A stretch of DNA of 64,000 nucleotides from Rostratula benghalensis (GCA_013399305.1 VXAI01000083.1:107804-171803), one strand, 5' to 3'; shown: positions 38,542-51,990, counted from the first letter of the stretch. Translations and numbers: made by a program. Notes: a model not told the origin generated them from the letters alone.

Positions 38542-41500
38542 GTCAGCGTGAGGTTGGACCCTTCCTTCCTCTGGAGAAAAGCTGCCACTTAGCTTAGTCA
38601 CATTTTTCTGCTGATCAACTGCTCTTTTAACATAATAATGATGATGATGGTGATACAGACTGTGGAAGACAGAACACTCTTTCCTTCTTCTTTAATCTGT
38701 AATAGTTGCTCAGGTAGTGTGGGTGGCCCTCACAGCTAACTGCTGTGCAGCAGGAGTGCATTGTGAGGGGCTTTTATAAGAAAATGTATAAAATACTTGA
38801 ACCCAGTCAGTCAATGCTTCAAAAAAGTCATGCCTTCTCGTATAATTTTGCCAGCTTGGGTAAAACAGTAGTGATTTGATTTGTAGAGCACGTGTAACAA
38901 AGGTTTTAGGCTGGGGAAAAGTAAGAGTGTCGAAAGGAGATGTTTAATTTTATGGTTAGTTTATAATTCATCAGCATTTGGACCATATGTGTAGTATCTA
39001 CAGCCTACTAAGCAAGGTACATGAAGCAGATGAGTCAAACCTTGGGGAATGAGCTGGAGTGCTGTCTCCAGCAGGAGAGGCCTAGAAATGACAAGTGCTG
39101 CTTTTGCCTGAAAGTTTTTTGCAGTTACTTATTTTGCTTCTAGATTTGGCTGTTGCTATGAACTGAATTTGATGGTCTTTTAAATCTAATTTTCACTGCA
39201 TTTTGTTGCAAATGAGGTAGGAGAAGCCAGGTTTCTTATCCACAATAAAAAGTTATATATGCTGAATGGAGATGACATCTTATAAGTGGCAACATCTGTC
39301 CTGATAGTTAAACAACATAGTCTTAGAGAAAAAGAAGGGGAAATGCCTTTGCTTTTGCATTTGATATATTGCTGCCATTTTTGTTGAATGCTAAATGAAA
39401 ACAGTTCATCAATTAACATTGTGTAGAGGTGTAGAGGTGTGCAGTACAGACAAAAGGTGACAATTAATTGAGCATACATGCAACAATGCAGAGAAAGGAT
39501 TAGAAACATCCAAAATACTCTAGACTATAATTATGAAGAGCAGAGTGTCTTCCAACTAAAGGAGGCTATAAGGTAGAATAAGGAAGGTATGCAAAGAGCC
39601 TCATGTAGCTACAATTTGTGAGGAGGACAGACCCAGGCTGAGAGTGGTGCTGATACAGCCTTTGAATGAGACCCCTAGATAAACTTACGAAGTTGACAAA
39701 CATACTACTAAAACACTGAAGGAAAATGTTAATTCAAAGTCTGTGACCATAGTAGTGCTTTGTGTTAGAAGGCTGATGTGCCAGAAAATAGATTTCGCAA
39801 AGGTCCATGCTGGTTAATACTGGTAGAAGGGGACACTTGCTTTTGAAATAGGACACACACAAAATTGTCTTCATCCACCTGTTTTTGATGTGCATAACAT
39901 GGCTGTCACTGGCACTGCACTGAAGGAATATGGAAGGCAAAGACAGAACCTGAAAAACTGCTCCTTTCTCTCCTGCTGCTGTGTAGCTATCGCACATGTA
40001 CTTATTTTCATATAATCAGTAGTAAATGCTGATGTGCTGGCATTCAGAGATCCTGGTGCAGTCCCATGGTGATAGGCACAACATAACTTCCTGTGTATCT
40101 CTAGGTTTTTCACACATGTTAGTGTGGAGTCACATCACATCAGAGCTATAGATCAAACCTGCTGAGGACCACAATGAGAATAAGTAAACCAGACACATGT
40201 TGAACTGGTAAGAAGGACAGCAAAGAGGTGGGATCCTGGGGTGCAAAGTCCTTTCTTTAAAGGTGTGAGATTATGTGACTTTTTCATATTCTACCTGAGC
40301 ACTATGGGGGTCTTATTTCCCAAGTTTCTGTTAGTAACTCTTGCATGCTGCAAATTGGCACTGTAATATTTGTTCTACTCCAATCATTAGCATGTAATTT
40401 TTCCATCAAAATGACCAATGTATTTGGCAGAATGGCTGTTCCCCTCTCGGCTGTTACAGCTCTATCACTGGCACTAGAGAAGGTCCTACAGATAGCTCTG
40501 TACTGCATTGTTCAACCATGTGGTAGTTAGTCTTGGAACACACTGGCTCTCCAGGGAAGCCAAATATTTCAGGTACTTGCCAGCAGGTTAGATTTTGGAA
40601 TGTGCATTTATGCCATGTTTATCTGGGTGTTTGGGAGTCCTCCAGAATTGGCATTATTGTCACAATTTTTCAGAGAAATCTGTTGAACTAGTTCTGTTGA
40701 AATCTGGTTCTTGATGCATTGGAGTGAAGGCAGCTTCTCTCAGCCTTTATTCCACTCAGGCTTTATTGGGGTCAGTAAAACTGGGCTGAAGTGAGATTTG
40801 TCAGTAGTATAAAAAGCATAGGAGATGGATGACCACAAGGGATGTTACTTTTAAAAGGTGTAAAAATGGGAAGGAGATGAGAAAGATGCAGGTTGACTGA
40901 CTTCCAAGTCTGTCTTGTTCAGTAAGATACTCCACACTGTGAATACTGGTGGAGTGATTTAAAAGCAAGGAATTCCTGGAGACTAATAAAGCTTAGGATT
41001 CATGGTTATATGTCTTAGTTAATTGAGAGCTCAAACAAAGCTCTTCCAATGGTATTTAAGGGATCTTGTTGCTGTGGTTTCTAATACAGGGCTGATGATT
41101 CAGCTTTTTACTCGGAGAGAAGGCAGAAATAGGATCTTGTCTTCTCCTGAGCTGCCTGTTTTCACAGAATGTGTAGGAACCTGGTTATCTTAAAAAAAAA
41201 ACAAACAACCCTCTCTAATTTGGCTGAGTTTGACAGTGGTCTCAAAGCATGCATGCAGACATGTCTCAAAAGACACACATGCAAAGAGGTATGCACACGT
41301 GTGTCCTGGGTGCTTTGTTTCTGCTGGAGCCCCCAGAGCTAAGTCAAAGAGGAGTTAGTTGCTAGGTGTTATAGCCTAATAAAAAAACAACTGATAATAG
41401 AAATCATACATGAACAGCTGTGACACTGGAAGAAAGCCAAGATCAAGTAACACCTTCTAGACCTTCCTAAACAGGAGTTGACAGTTAAGGTGTTGTATTC

Positions 41501-41621
41501 GCTTGGGTCTATTTGTCAAGTAGGATGGATGTTAATTGATTTGTTTTCCACTTTTAAAAAATACTATTCTGAGCACACCTGATTGTGAAAATTTTTGAAT
41601 GAAAAGCTGGTTAGAAAATAA

Positions 41622-41792
<171 letters not shown>

Positions 41793-42704
41793 TGATGGTA
41801 AAATAACCTCCCGTTGCCAGAAACCTCAGATGATGGCAGTTAGGCTGTGAAGAAAGAGACTTTTATTTGATTGGCTTAGGATTTGGAGTGTTTTATTTCT
41901 GATTCAGGCTGCTTTTTTTTTCTCCAAGGATTGTCAGCAGAGTGTCTGCGGAAAATGAAAACCAGGAAGAGCATTTTATCAGTCCTACAAGCTGCTACAG
42001 GGGTTGGCTATTCAGTGTCTTTGAAAAAGTATAAAAATCCCCACATGTGTGCAGAGTGTATGTCTTGCTGTAGACAATCAGCCCTGAAGTGCAAAGTTCA
42101 GCTGCTCTGCAGACAGCTCTTGGAGATGCCCAGAAAGCAGCAGTGTTCTGGAAGTCCATTCATTTTAATTTAATATCCTTCAAAATGTGTCCGTAGTCTA
42201 GGTGACCAGGCATATTTGTAGCCTTTATGTATTAATAAAATAGCAGTCAGCTTTTTCTACTTATGTAAGGATGAAGTGTTGGGAAAAATGAGTCTGGTAG
42301 AAGCTCCTTGGAGTCTGCAGGGGGCTTCAAAGCATTTTCTCTCAGACTACTAGTTAGGTGCTGAAACCATTAATCCTTAGAGCTAAGATGGCAGTAAGCT
42401 TACATTAGATTGAACTGTGGAGGTGAGAGGAAACATTAGCAAATTTCTGTACCATTAGTAGTACCCTGTGAGCTAAGTGGTCAGACTGTGTTATCACCGT
42501 GCGTCAAATTGTAAAGCCACTAGTGCTGACTGGCTGCATACACCATACAGGATGGGACAAATCATTTGCCTTGGCAAAGGATGGTTAGTTTCCAGAATCT
42601 GAACCCAAAGTGTGATTTCTTCATCATTTTTTACTTTGCTACTTCTGTTTCTCAAAAGCATTTCAGACACCTGGAAACTTTCTGTGTGGTACAGGAGCAG
42701 TAGC

Positions 42705-42748
42705 AATAGTAATAACAGTATTAATAATAACAACAACAATAACAATAG
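42705..42748 (+). repeat. Imperfect AAT/AAC trinucleotide repeat
   Basis: The sequence alternates AAT, AAC and AGT-like triplets (AATAATAACAACAACAATAAC) and runs on into an A/G-rich patch. It gives poly-Asn and poly-Leu/Ile frames on the two strands that are not genes. Likely length-polymorphic. Confidence 0.75.
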
Positions 42749-43037
42749 AAGAAAAAAAGACACATTTAATGAAATTGTCTTCAAAGGAGTAGTGAAATTG
42801 AATTATCCTTGGTAAGTAGGAAATACAGCTACATTTAAAATATGTGGACGAGTTAGTAAGGCTTTTTAACATAGATGTCCCTTACAAAATCTTACTTCAA
42901 AAATGTATTCTGTGCCAAACCTTAGGGCTTGATTAAATGGTCATTTAAAAAGCCCAGATGCAGTAATTTTTTATTAGAAACTTTGCTTAAGGCTTCTAAA
43001 GTTGTATTTTCTCTGTTATCTATCCTGGTTTTCCTCA

Positions 43038-43346
43038 TTTTTTTTTTTTTTTTTTTTTTCCTTTTCCCCACTCTGTCTTCCCCCATAGGTGCTTTATTTT
43101 TCTGGTTAATCTTCTGTGCCATTTTCTTTATCTTGGTATCTTATTATGTATTCTGTTACTTTCTGCTTTTGTTTTCTCTCTTTTCTTTTTGCATCCCTTC
43201 TTCTTGTCTATCTTCCCTTCCTTTCTTCCTCATTTCACTGCTCTCCCCCCTGAGTGTTCAGCTGTTCTTACTGTATTTGTTCTTCCTTTCAGCCTTCTTC
43301 CTTTATTTCTACCCTGTGCTTCAGACTTTTTCCTCCTGGCTCTAGG
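43038..43346 (+). repeat. Long pyrimidine-rich tract headed by T22
   Basis: A run of 22 T (43038-43059) is followed by nearly 290 bases dominated by C and T on the transcribed-sense strand, with many TTCTT, CTTCC and TCTTT words. The open frame across it is very Phe/Leu/Ser-rich purely because of composition. Several acceptor-like sites (CCCCATAG near 43089, CTTTCAG near 43293, GGCTCTAG near 43346) lie in it, but no exon with coding sense follows. In the PAK3 pre-mRNA it would be a long polypyrimidine stretch 2 kb upstream of exon b. Confidence 0.7.
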
Positions 43347-43659
43347 CAAACGTGATGTCTCACAATCGTGTTCTCTCGTAGTTGACTGGGAGTGTGGCTC
43401 CTACTTAGTTTCATGTCCCGGCCAGCTGGGACAAAGAGGAGGGACACGGAGGTTAACACACTTAATTTCTAAGCATGAGCACTCCCTAGCAATACTTCAG
43501 AGATCAGGGTTTGGATCGGTTTGAATGTTGTTATTATCATCCAGTGTGTCACATCAGTCTAGCATCAGAGATTTTTTTACCAGCACAGATCCTGGCCTTT
43601 TATAGAACAAAGCAATTGTACATGGCTAAGTATGTCCAGCTTTATTGCTGCAGCACATT

Positions 43660-43674
43660 TATATATATATATAT
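43660..43674. repeat. Short AT dinucleotide microsatellite
   Basis: Seven AT repeats preceded by T. It is short and probably of no functional importance. Confidence 0.9.
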
Positions 43675-45304
43675 CTTTTAACCTTTCAAAACAGTGGACA
43701 TTAGGTGGCTGCTGTTTTACAGTTACACAGTATTTCTACAGCAATAGCTGTTCCTAAAGCATGGAAGCGCAGTGCTGTAGATTGAGAAGGCTCTAACCAA
43801 TTCAAAGCAAACCCAAGGGATGGGTGACTTCCCTTGTGCAGTACAGGGCCTAACACTGCAGTCCCTAGTGCAGTAAAATATCAGTCAGATCACTAGCTAT
43901 CAGCTCCCAACTAAGCCCAGATGCAAAGAATATGTTAGACATTACTTAGGCGTGTTTGATTTGTCCCAACCTGGATACAAGCCGTGTATCAGCTGAGCGG
44001 TCCCAGGGTATGTCCTGCTGAAGGGACTGCCACTAGCCGTGTCATGTAAAAACTTTCCCACTGTCTGGTGATCACACTGTCTGTCTCTTTCAAAAGTTTG
44101 GAAGTGCTAAGGGACTGTCCAGTAAATGTGCTAATATAGTTGGGGGGGAGGTTGGTTGGAATTCTTACAGTTGTCATGCAATAGTGTCTGCTCTACTGTT
44201 ATGTGCAATGCATCTGGCCATTTTCTGACACCGAACAGTCACTCCCAGCTGCATTACCTGATTGCTGTTAGTTGCATCTCAAATCAAAGTTGCATGGGCT
44301 CCTGAGTTTTTGGCTTTCGGACTTGAGCACCAAGCTGTGTTGTTGCTCATGAACATATGTTATACCTCCATTTCACCGTGCTTGGAGCAACCATATTTGC
44401 TAAGAATTAGGTCTTTTAAAGCTCAAAAGAAAATTGGTTGGAAACTGTTGGGCGGGAGCATGCTGCTAGAGCTTTCTGTTGATTTGTTTTGAAGAAACAG
44501 TTGCATTTTCTGAATGGAGGAAGAAGTGTGGTTTGCAGGGCTTTGGGGAGTGCGTTTTTGAAACAGTTTCCTGATTCCCAACCTAGAATAAAATGTGATC
44601 ACCCACCAAACTTTCTACGTTTCAAAGTTATGACATTAACAAGTGGGAGAAAGTTGTGGCTATAGATCCAAAGAAGTTGCACATTATTAATCTAATCAAG
44701 CATTTCTTCAGAATTGTCCTGATTTTCAGTCTGACACAGATAGATTATTTGTGTTACGACAATACACAACCTCCCAGTGTGAAATCTGAGTTTGACCAGC
44801 TGCTTTCTCCACTGCACTTTGTTGACTCATGCACTGGCCAATTGTGATCTTGGAGCTGGAGAACCATTGGAAAAAAAAAATTGTGTGGAGCCATTCAAAA
44901 ATGCTATCCTGGCTTTCAAAATTAGACAAACAGCTAAAGCCCAGATCTTTCTCTATGATTTTTATTTTTTAACTTCAAAAAGAAAATTTACAGGTAATTT
45001 TTCCAGTCACTTGCCGTTAATCCTCAGTAACGTATTTTTATGAAGGAGAGAAAAACTGGTTTAAAAAAAAAGAGAGGAGGGGGAATGATGCTTCCAAACT
45101 TTGGAACAGTTGTGATTTTTCTGTTTTCCTAAGCCTGCCTTCCTGTAGCCTGTCCACCACCTACTCTCTTTGGTATCTACCTTGTATCTCCCATTTTAGA
45201 TGGGACTTCCCCATTTTGGCCCATTGGTTTCCTCCTACCACCTTCTAAGTTGTCCCACATTCTGTTTTAACTTTCTTTTCTTTCTTTATTTACGTCCATT
45301 ACAG

Positions 45305-45349
45305 CCAGATCTCTATGGCTCACAGATGTGCACAGGGAAGCTCCCAGAG
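45305..45349 (+). CDS. PAK3: PAK3 alternative exon b (15 codons)
   Basis: It is bounded by acceptor CGTCCATTACAG and donor GAG|GTGCGT, is 45 bases long and phase 0 on both sides, so it can be included or skipped without a frame change. It encodes PDLYGSQMCTGKLPE, which I recognise as the exon b insert of mammalian PAK3 (Pro instead of Thr at the tenth position, from memory). Insertion falls between Thr92 and Gly93, inside the GTPase-binding/autoinhibitory region. Mammalian PAK3 proteins with exon b are known to have high basal kinase activity and altered Rac/Cdc42 binding. The donor deviates from GTAAGT, and the upstream tract is TTTCTT-rich, both usual for regulated exons. Actual use in this bird needs transcript data. 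Confidence 0.92.
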
Positions 45350-46462
45350 GTGCGTCACAGGCCCAAAAGAATCTTGCATCAAAATGCTTCTTTGAGATGT
45401 CATAGCACTACAGCAGCAGGTTGATGTGTTTGCAGTAGATTTGTTGCTTGGCTTATCCCACTTTTTTCCATCAATCCTAAACTTTGGAGGCCCATGTCAC
45501 ACATTGTTTTGTGGAGAACTTCTTAGGAAGAAGCTAAATTAAAGTGTTTACCTAGATTCTGGTGGCACAAAGGCTAATTTTAAATGTACTTCAGGTATAG
45601 TTTTTCATCAATAAGCCTTACAATTCACTGGTGGATGTTGGCTGTTCAGTAAATCGGGAAAATTACAGGCTTTCAAATTTAGGAAATTATACTGGATATT
45701 TAAAGCAATTTTCATCAATATAATTTCAATGCAGAGCTGCGGCTTTCAGCGATTGGGTCAACTTTCCAATGCCACTCTCACTTGTAAGATGTCTGAGAAT
45801 TCATGCAAGGCTTCAGCACTTTCAGCCTGTTATCCGAGTCTCTGGTTTCTGTATATTTACAGTAGGAAACCTACAGAGCTACAGGAGCTCAAAAAAGAGA
45901 CATAGCAGCAGTGGTACAATCCAGTATGGCAATTTTGAGAATTTAAGTGCAGATTCTAACCCTGCAGTGTTCCCTGGTATGCTAAAAATGCATAGTATCA
46001 GAGTGGGGATTTCCTTTTAATCAGATAGCAGGGATCATTTCAGCAAAACATGTTTGTGTTGTTAAGCATTAAACATCCAGTGTAAAGCTCCTAAAATACA
46101 CTGTGTTGTCCACCAATATAGAATAGTCTTGCTATGTCTGCACTGAGTCACCAGGAAAACAAGCTAAGCCTTAAATCATTATTTCATGGAAGAGCAGAGT
46201 TGATTTAAAGATGAGTTTCATGCACTTTTTTTCCTATCACAGTCATAACTTTCTTTTCTTTTTAAAGTTGGATCCTGGTTTTAGCTCTATATTTTGGTAG
46301 AGAAGAAAATGATTGCAGCTAATGTTTAAGCCACTAATTTTAATTGTAAGGTGTCAATCAAAATTCCTGAAAGTAATCTTACAGGTAGCATGGGATCTTG
46401 GTAAAGATCTGTGAGGCTGCTGCAGCTGTTAAATATTCTAAATCCACATTTATTCCATTTGA

Positions 46463-48124
<1,662 letters not shown>

Positions 48125-48162
48125 ATAAAAGCGCCCATGGATACATAGAAGCCCATCCTTCG
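48125..48162 (+). CDS. PAK3: PAK3 coding exon 4 (38-nt short exon)
   Basis: This is too short for ordinary open-frame searches. It starts after CCCTTGCAG and ends before GTGAGT. It completes Asp144 and encodes KSAHGYIEAHPS (145-156), ending in phase 0. The mammalian protein has GYIAAHPS here from memory, so Glu for Ala is the one change. It is PAK3-typical linker between the autoinhibitory domain and the acidic tract and has no catalytic role. Its length is not a multiple of three (38), so skipping it would shift the frame; it is expected to be constitutive. Confidence 0.95.
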
Positions 48163-48399
48163 GTGAGTGTGGAAGCAACCTTTGACTTTCATAGCCTTTA
48201 GGAATTGTGGAGCAAGCTGTGAGCTTTGCCTTTTGTGATGGAGTGCCAGCCTTGGAGGCTGAAAGTAACTATGTTTTTAGTGTCTTTGCTGTAGCAGAAA
48301 ACTGGCTGTTTTCTAATTTTCTGTTTAAAACCTTTTAAACGGATGCAAGTCTGGTTTTGCAGACAGAAGATTGCTTGCTGTTCTTAGCCATGGTGGAAT

Positions 48400-48720
48400 A
48401 TATAATGTGCAACAATAGGCAGTACTGTCTAATTAGCCCATTTTAATTTAGCTTTAACAACTCAGAATCCATTTCTATTAAATTTTATGATTTATCCTTA
48501 GTACAGCTGGATACATAGCTGAATATAAATAAGGTTATAATTGATATGTAACTCGCTGGAACCATTGAAAGAAAGTTTTAAATAATCATCCGCTCTAATT
48601 AATACTGAATTGCCATAGCAATCCTAGAGATGTAGTCATGACATCCACATTAATATTGTCCAGGTTTATTAATGCTAATGGTAGTGCATTTAATAGCAAA
48701 TGACTGAATGGGGATTTGGC
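48400..48720. promoter_or_regulatory. Possible conserved non-coding element, homeodomain-motif cluster
   Basis: An AT-rich block with CTAATTAG at 48429-48436, TAATTAAT at 48596-48603 and ATTAAT at 48668-48673, plus several TTTAAT-type words. Such composition without simple repetition is typical of vertebrate developmental enhancers. Only cross-species conservation could support this; AT-rich introns contain these words by chance too. Confidence 0.25.
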
Positions 48721-50295
48721 CTTTATTTGGAAGTGTTAAGCAACTTAATTTTAGGTTTGTGATTACACAGCAGAGAGTGTGTATAATGAAATGAAAATCA
48801 ACTTTGAATATTCACACCAGATTTTCAAGAAGTTTGGGGTTCACCAGGGCATAGTAAGCCTTCTAGTGGGAAGGTTTTCCAGTGGGCATGGACACGTTAG
48901 CAGATGCTGTGGTATTTTGTTCTAGCAGATGCAGACAGGGATGAGTCAAGATGTCAGCTTTCAAAAGTTACCGACTTGGAGAATTTGGTTGAATGTTATA
49001 TTACAGGGAAAACAACTCTCTGACAGGATGGAGCAGTCATTGGAATTACTTTAATTTCATTTCAGTCCTTAATGGGAGTCTGGCATTAAATAATATGACA
49101 TTGTATATGTTCTAGCTGCACAATTTAGGGCTGTCAAACCAAGCATGGAGCCCAGTGGAAAAAATAGTTATAAGAATTTGACACAACAGAAATGTGATTA
49201 TTCCTTTCTTATTTTTCCCTTAAACATCTGCTATCCCCATGTAAGCAAAATGCTAATGTTGCATAGAAAGCTACACACTGATACACTGTAGGATAAGTAA
49301 CATTCACTTTCCTGTTAGGGCACCCCTTGCTTGACAGAGTTGGCCCTTAAACCAACGTTCAGGATGTCTGATGTATCATTCCCTACTTTGGCCAATTTAA
49401 TAGCCTGTTTCACCATTTTCCTTGAAAATTGGGTAACGGAACTGAGTCTCACAGAAAATACAGTACTCTGTGTGTATCTGTATGACAGTGTGTTCAAGTA
49501 CAGGTGACTTAAGGCAACGTTACAGTCATTTATTAAGTAAAATGTGAAGGTTAGGTCTTGCCATTACCGGCTTGTCATCCTTTACTGGTATTTGTACTGG
49601 ATGGAATTGATGTCTTTAAAGATAACGCAAATGAGATGTGAGTATTTAGAACAGTGCCTTTGATTTGCTTCAGTTCTCCACATGGCCTGTTGTAGCCAGC
49701 TTTAAAGCAGTTGGTAAACACATAACAAGGCACCTTTTCAGTTTTTTGTTTGGCCAGCACATTTGTGACAAATTTGTGATACCCCGTATCTGAGTAGCAG
49801 CTGGGATTGGGAGGAAGATGTTCAGCTCAACTGAATTCCTGCACTGTGGGCTTCGGTTCACATGTAGACAAGTGCTCTCAGCCAGACCTCCCTTGCCTGC
49901 CCCAGATTTGCAGTCTGACTGAAGGTGGACGCACCCCAGGAAAACCCAGGGGCTTTTCCTTGCTGTCACCTGCAATGGGAGTCCCAGGGGGGAGAAGGGG
50001 ACACCTGTATGGCAACCCCAGGCAGGGACACAGGAGGCATCTTGCTGCTGAGAGGGCAGCATCCACTCTGAGTTACAGCTGCTCTGGGTAAGAAACAGGC
50101 AAACATTGGAAAGATCAACATGTTAACTTACGATTAGGTGAAGCGGAGGATGGCACTGATAGGAGCTACTAAACAAGGAAACTCAGCACACTGGAAAGAG
50201 GCAATAGGATTACCCCATGGGTACAATAGTAAAGAAACAAATAGCCTTTCTCTCCAAAATCAAATTCCCAGCAAGACAATGAAGGAGGCTTTGCA

Positions 50296-50470
50296 CTTTG
50301 AAGTGTGTTAATTAACCTAGCCAGTAGACACCTGTTAGCTTAATTAACTGTTAGCATTTCTGTAGACACAACGCCAAAGCAATTAACTAGCAACTAGATG
50401 TGGTTTCTAGTGATATATTCAAGCTTTACATTTTCTGAAATTAGACTTTGACTAAACATGGGAATGATTT
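50296..50470. promoter_or_regulatory. Possible conserved non-coding element with TTAATTAA cluster
   Basis: GTTAATTAAC at 50307-50316 is a 10-bp palindrome. TTAATTAA recurs at 50340-50347 and AATTAA at 50381-50386, with repeated GTTAGC and ACTAG words between them. The spacing of about 35-40 bases is regular. It lies 230-400 bases upstream of coding exon 5. Confidence 0.25.
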
Positions 50471-50696
50471 AGTTGATTTTAGCAAAAAGGAAAAACACCA
50501 AGACAAATTAAGAAAACGGTGCAGTAATTTGTAACCTTTGAATTGTATTGTGCCATGTATAAGAGCTGAGGCCTGTAGGACTATAGGCATGTCTAGATGG
50601 GTTTCTGATGTCTAAGCACACTAAAGTTGGGTGTAGTTATCAAGCTTCCCAAGTGCCAAAATGGTGACTGTCACTTGTGCTTCTGTCTGTCCACAG

Positions 50697-50828
50697 AGCA
50701 CAAAAACAGCATCAGAACCCCCACTAGCTCCCTCTGTTTCTGAAGAAGAGGATGAAGATGATGAAGAAGAGGAAGATGACAATGAACCTCCACCTGTTAT
50801 TGCACCACGGCCTGAACATACAAAATCA
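50697..50828 (+). CDS. PAK3: PAK3 coding exon 5 (acidic tract and PIX-binding motif)
   Basis: The exon follows TCTGTCCACAG and ends before GTAAGT, encoding residues 157-200 in phase 0 at both ends. It reads [15 protein letters not shown], then 15 residues of almost only Glu and Asp (172-186; bases 50742-50786), then [14 protein letters not shown] (187-200). The proline-rich motif is the non-canonical SH3-binding site for PIX (Cool/ARHGEF) exchange factors, which bring PAK to focal adhesions and synapses. The acidic coding repeat of GAA/GAG/GAT codons is a natural site for small length changes between species. Confidence 0.98.
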
Positions 50829-51074
50829 GTAAGTTCTAGCTTTGGTTAGCTCTGTGTTTGGTCTAATTCAGAGCTGGATGTTTCTGATCAGAGAGCACTT
50901 GCAGATGAAGACTCCAAGGACCTGAGTCCTACCATGACATAGTGCTTCACCTAAGCCATTGACACCAGGAAAATCTGTTTTGAGTTTTCCCATGTAGTCA
51001 TGAGTTTCCTGTGATTCTGATAGGGTCCATGAATTTATCCTAGTATCAGGTAAGAGGTGGCATTGTGAGTGTCA

Positions 51075-51374
51075 GGAGTATGGAGCCAGGCTCTTCTCGG
51101 TGACTTCCAATGATAACTCAAGGGGCAGTGGGTGCAAGCTGGAACACAGGAGGTCCCACTTTAAATATGAGGAAAAACTTCTTCCCAGTGAGGGTGACGG
51201 AGCACTGGGAGGGGCTGCCCAGAGAGGTTGTGGAGTCTCCTTCTCTGGAGATGTTCAAGACCTGTCTGGACACGTTCCTGTGTGACCTGATCTAGGTGTT
51301 CCTGCTGTGGCAGAGGGATTGGACTGGATGATCTTTCAAGGTCCCTTCCAATCCCTGATATTCTGCGATTCTTT
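51075..51374 (+). mobile_element. CR1 LINE 3' fragment, sense orientation
   Basis: This is the only CR1 copy on the + strand. It starts near GGAGCCAGGCTCTTCTC, continues through the last ORF2 codons ([20 protein letters not shown], frame 51110-51295), and ends in GGATTGGACTGGATGATCTT, GGTCCCTTCCAATCC, one ATTCTGCG octamer (51360-51367) and a partial second one. It is 5'-truncated. The coding remnant is short and cannot be active. Compared with the copy at 36246 it appears to come from a related subfamily. Confidence 0.94.
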
Positions 51375-51990
51375 TAATGCGACTGGTGTACATGTGAGCA
51401 ACTTTGTCCAAAGTACCTGTGTGTAGGCTCTCTGTCATCAGTGGAGAGAGTGGTTATCAAACACAGTTCACACCCTTGCAGGAAACATAGGTTAAAACTG
51501 TCCTGGGGAGGTACCTGTCTCCCTCCACATTTAGCTGTGTAAGTAGCTAAATGAACAGCTTGAACTACACCCTGAACTTCTATGTGACTGAAGTTTGGTG
51601 AGAAGAATCCTATGCAGCTATGCATTGTAAAGAGAAGGTACGTCTTTGACGGACTGGAACTTAGTTCCTAGTGACCAGTCCCTACAGCTTGAAATACTGA
51701 TGCAAAGTAGTTAGACAGTTATGATCAGAAAATGGAAATGCTCCCTGCTTCTATTCAGACATGTACCAACTAAAGTAATTTTGTTACCCGTGAAAACACA
51801 GGAGCATCAAGGAACAGACTCTGTGGCCCCAGACAGATCTACTTCTGTGTCCTTGCACGCAGTAAATGAATTGTTTCGGTTGTCTTTCAAGAAAATTGAA
51901 AATGAAACTGGCCATGAGGAAGTGTAAAACTAGCCTTTCATTTTTGCCCATTTAGTTTGAGAAGTGAACAGCAAAACCAAACATTTTAAG

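Larger units (their letters stand above)
48163..50696 (+). other. PAK3: PAK3 intron after coding exon 4
   Basis: The 2.5 kb intron is AT-rich in its first half, with two clusters of homeodomain-type TAATTA words (48400-48720 and 50296-50470) that could be conserved non-coding elements. No repeats of known family and no coding frames of interest were seen. Confidence 0.8.

Noticed and set aside
38248..38601. Overlapping + and - strand frames, Lys/Arg-rich and Ser/Leu-rich
   Set aside because: Composition artefacts of the purine-rich tract at 38346-38541.
42494..42784. Poly-Leu frame on the - strand resembling a signal peptide
   Set aside because: It reads the AAT/AAC simple repeat in antisense.
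42929..43345. 138-codon Phe/Leu/Ser-rich frame that looks like a membrane protein
   Set aside because: It is the direct result of translating the pyrimidine-rich tract and T22 run; no splice or start context.
45769..46020. 83-codon frame between exon b and exon 3
   Set aside because: No splice sites in the right phase and no similarity to PAK family or other proteins; treated as chance.
51100..51295. Two overlapping 61-codon frames on the + strand
   Set aside because: One is the CR1 ORF2 tail, the other its shadow frame; no host gene.
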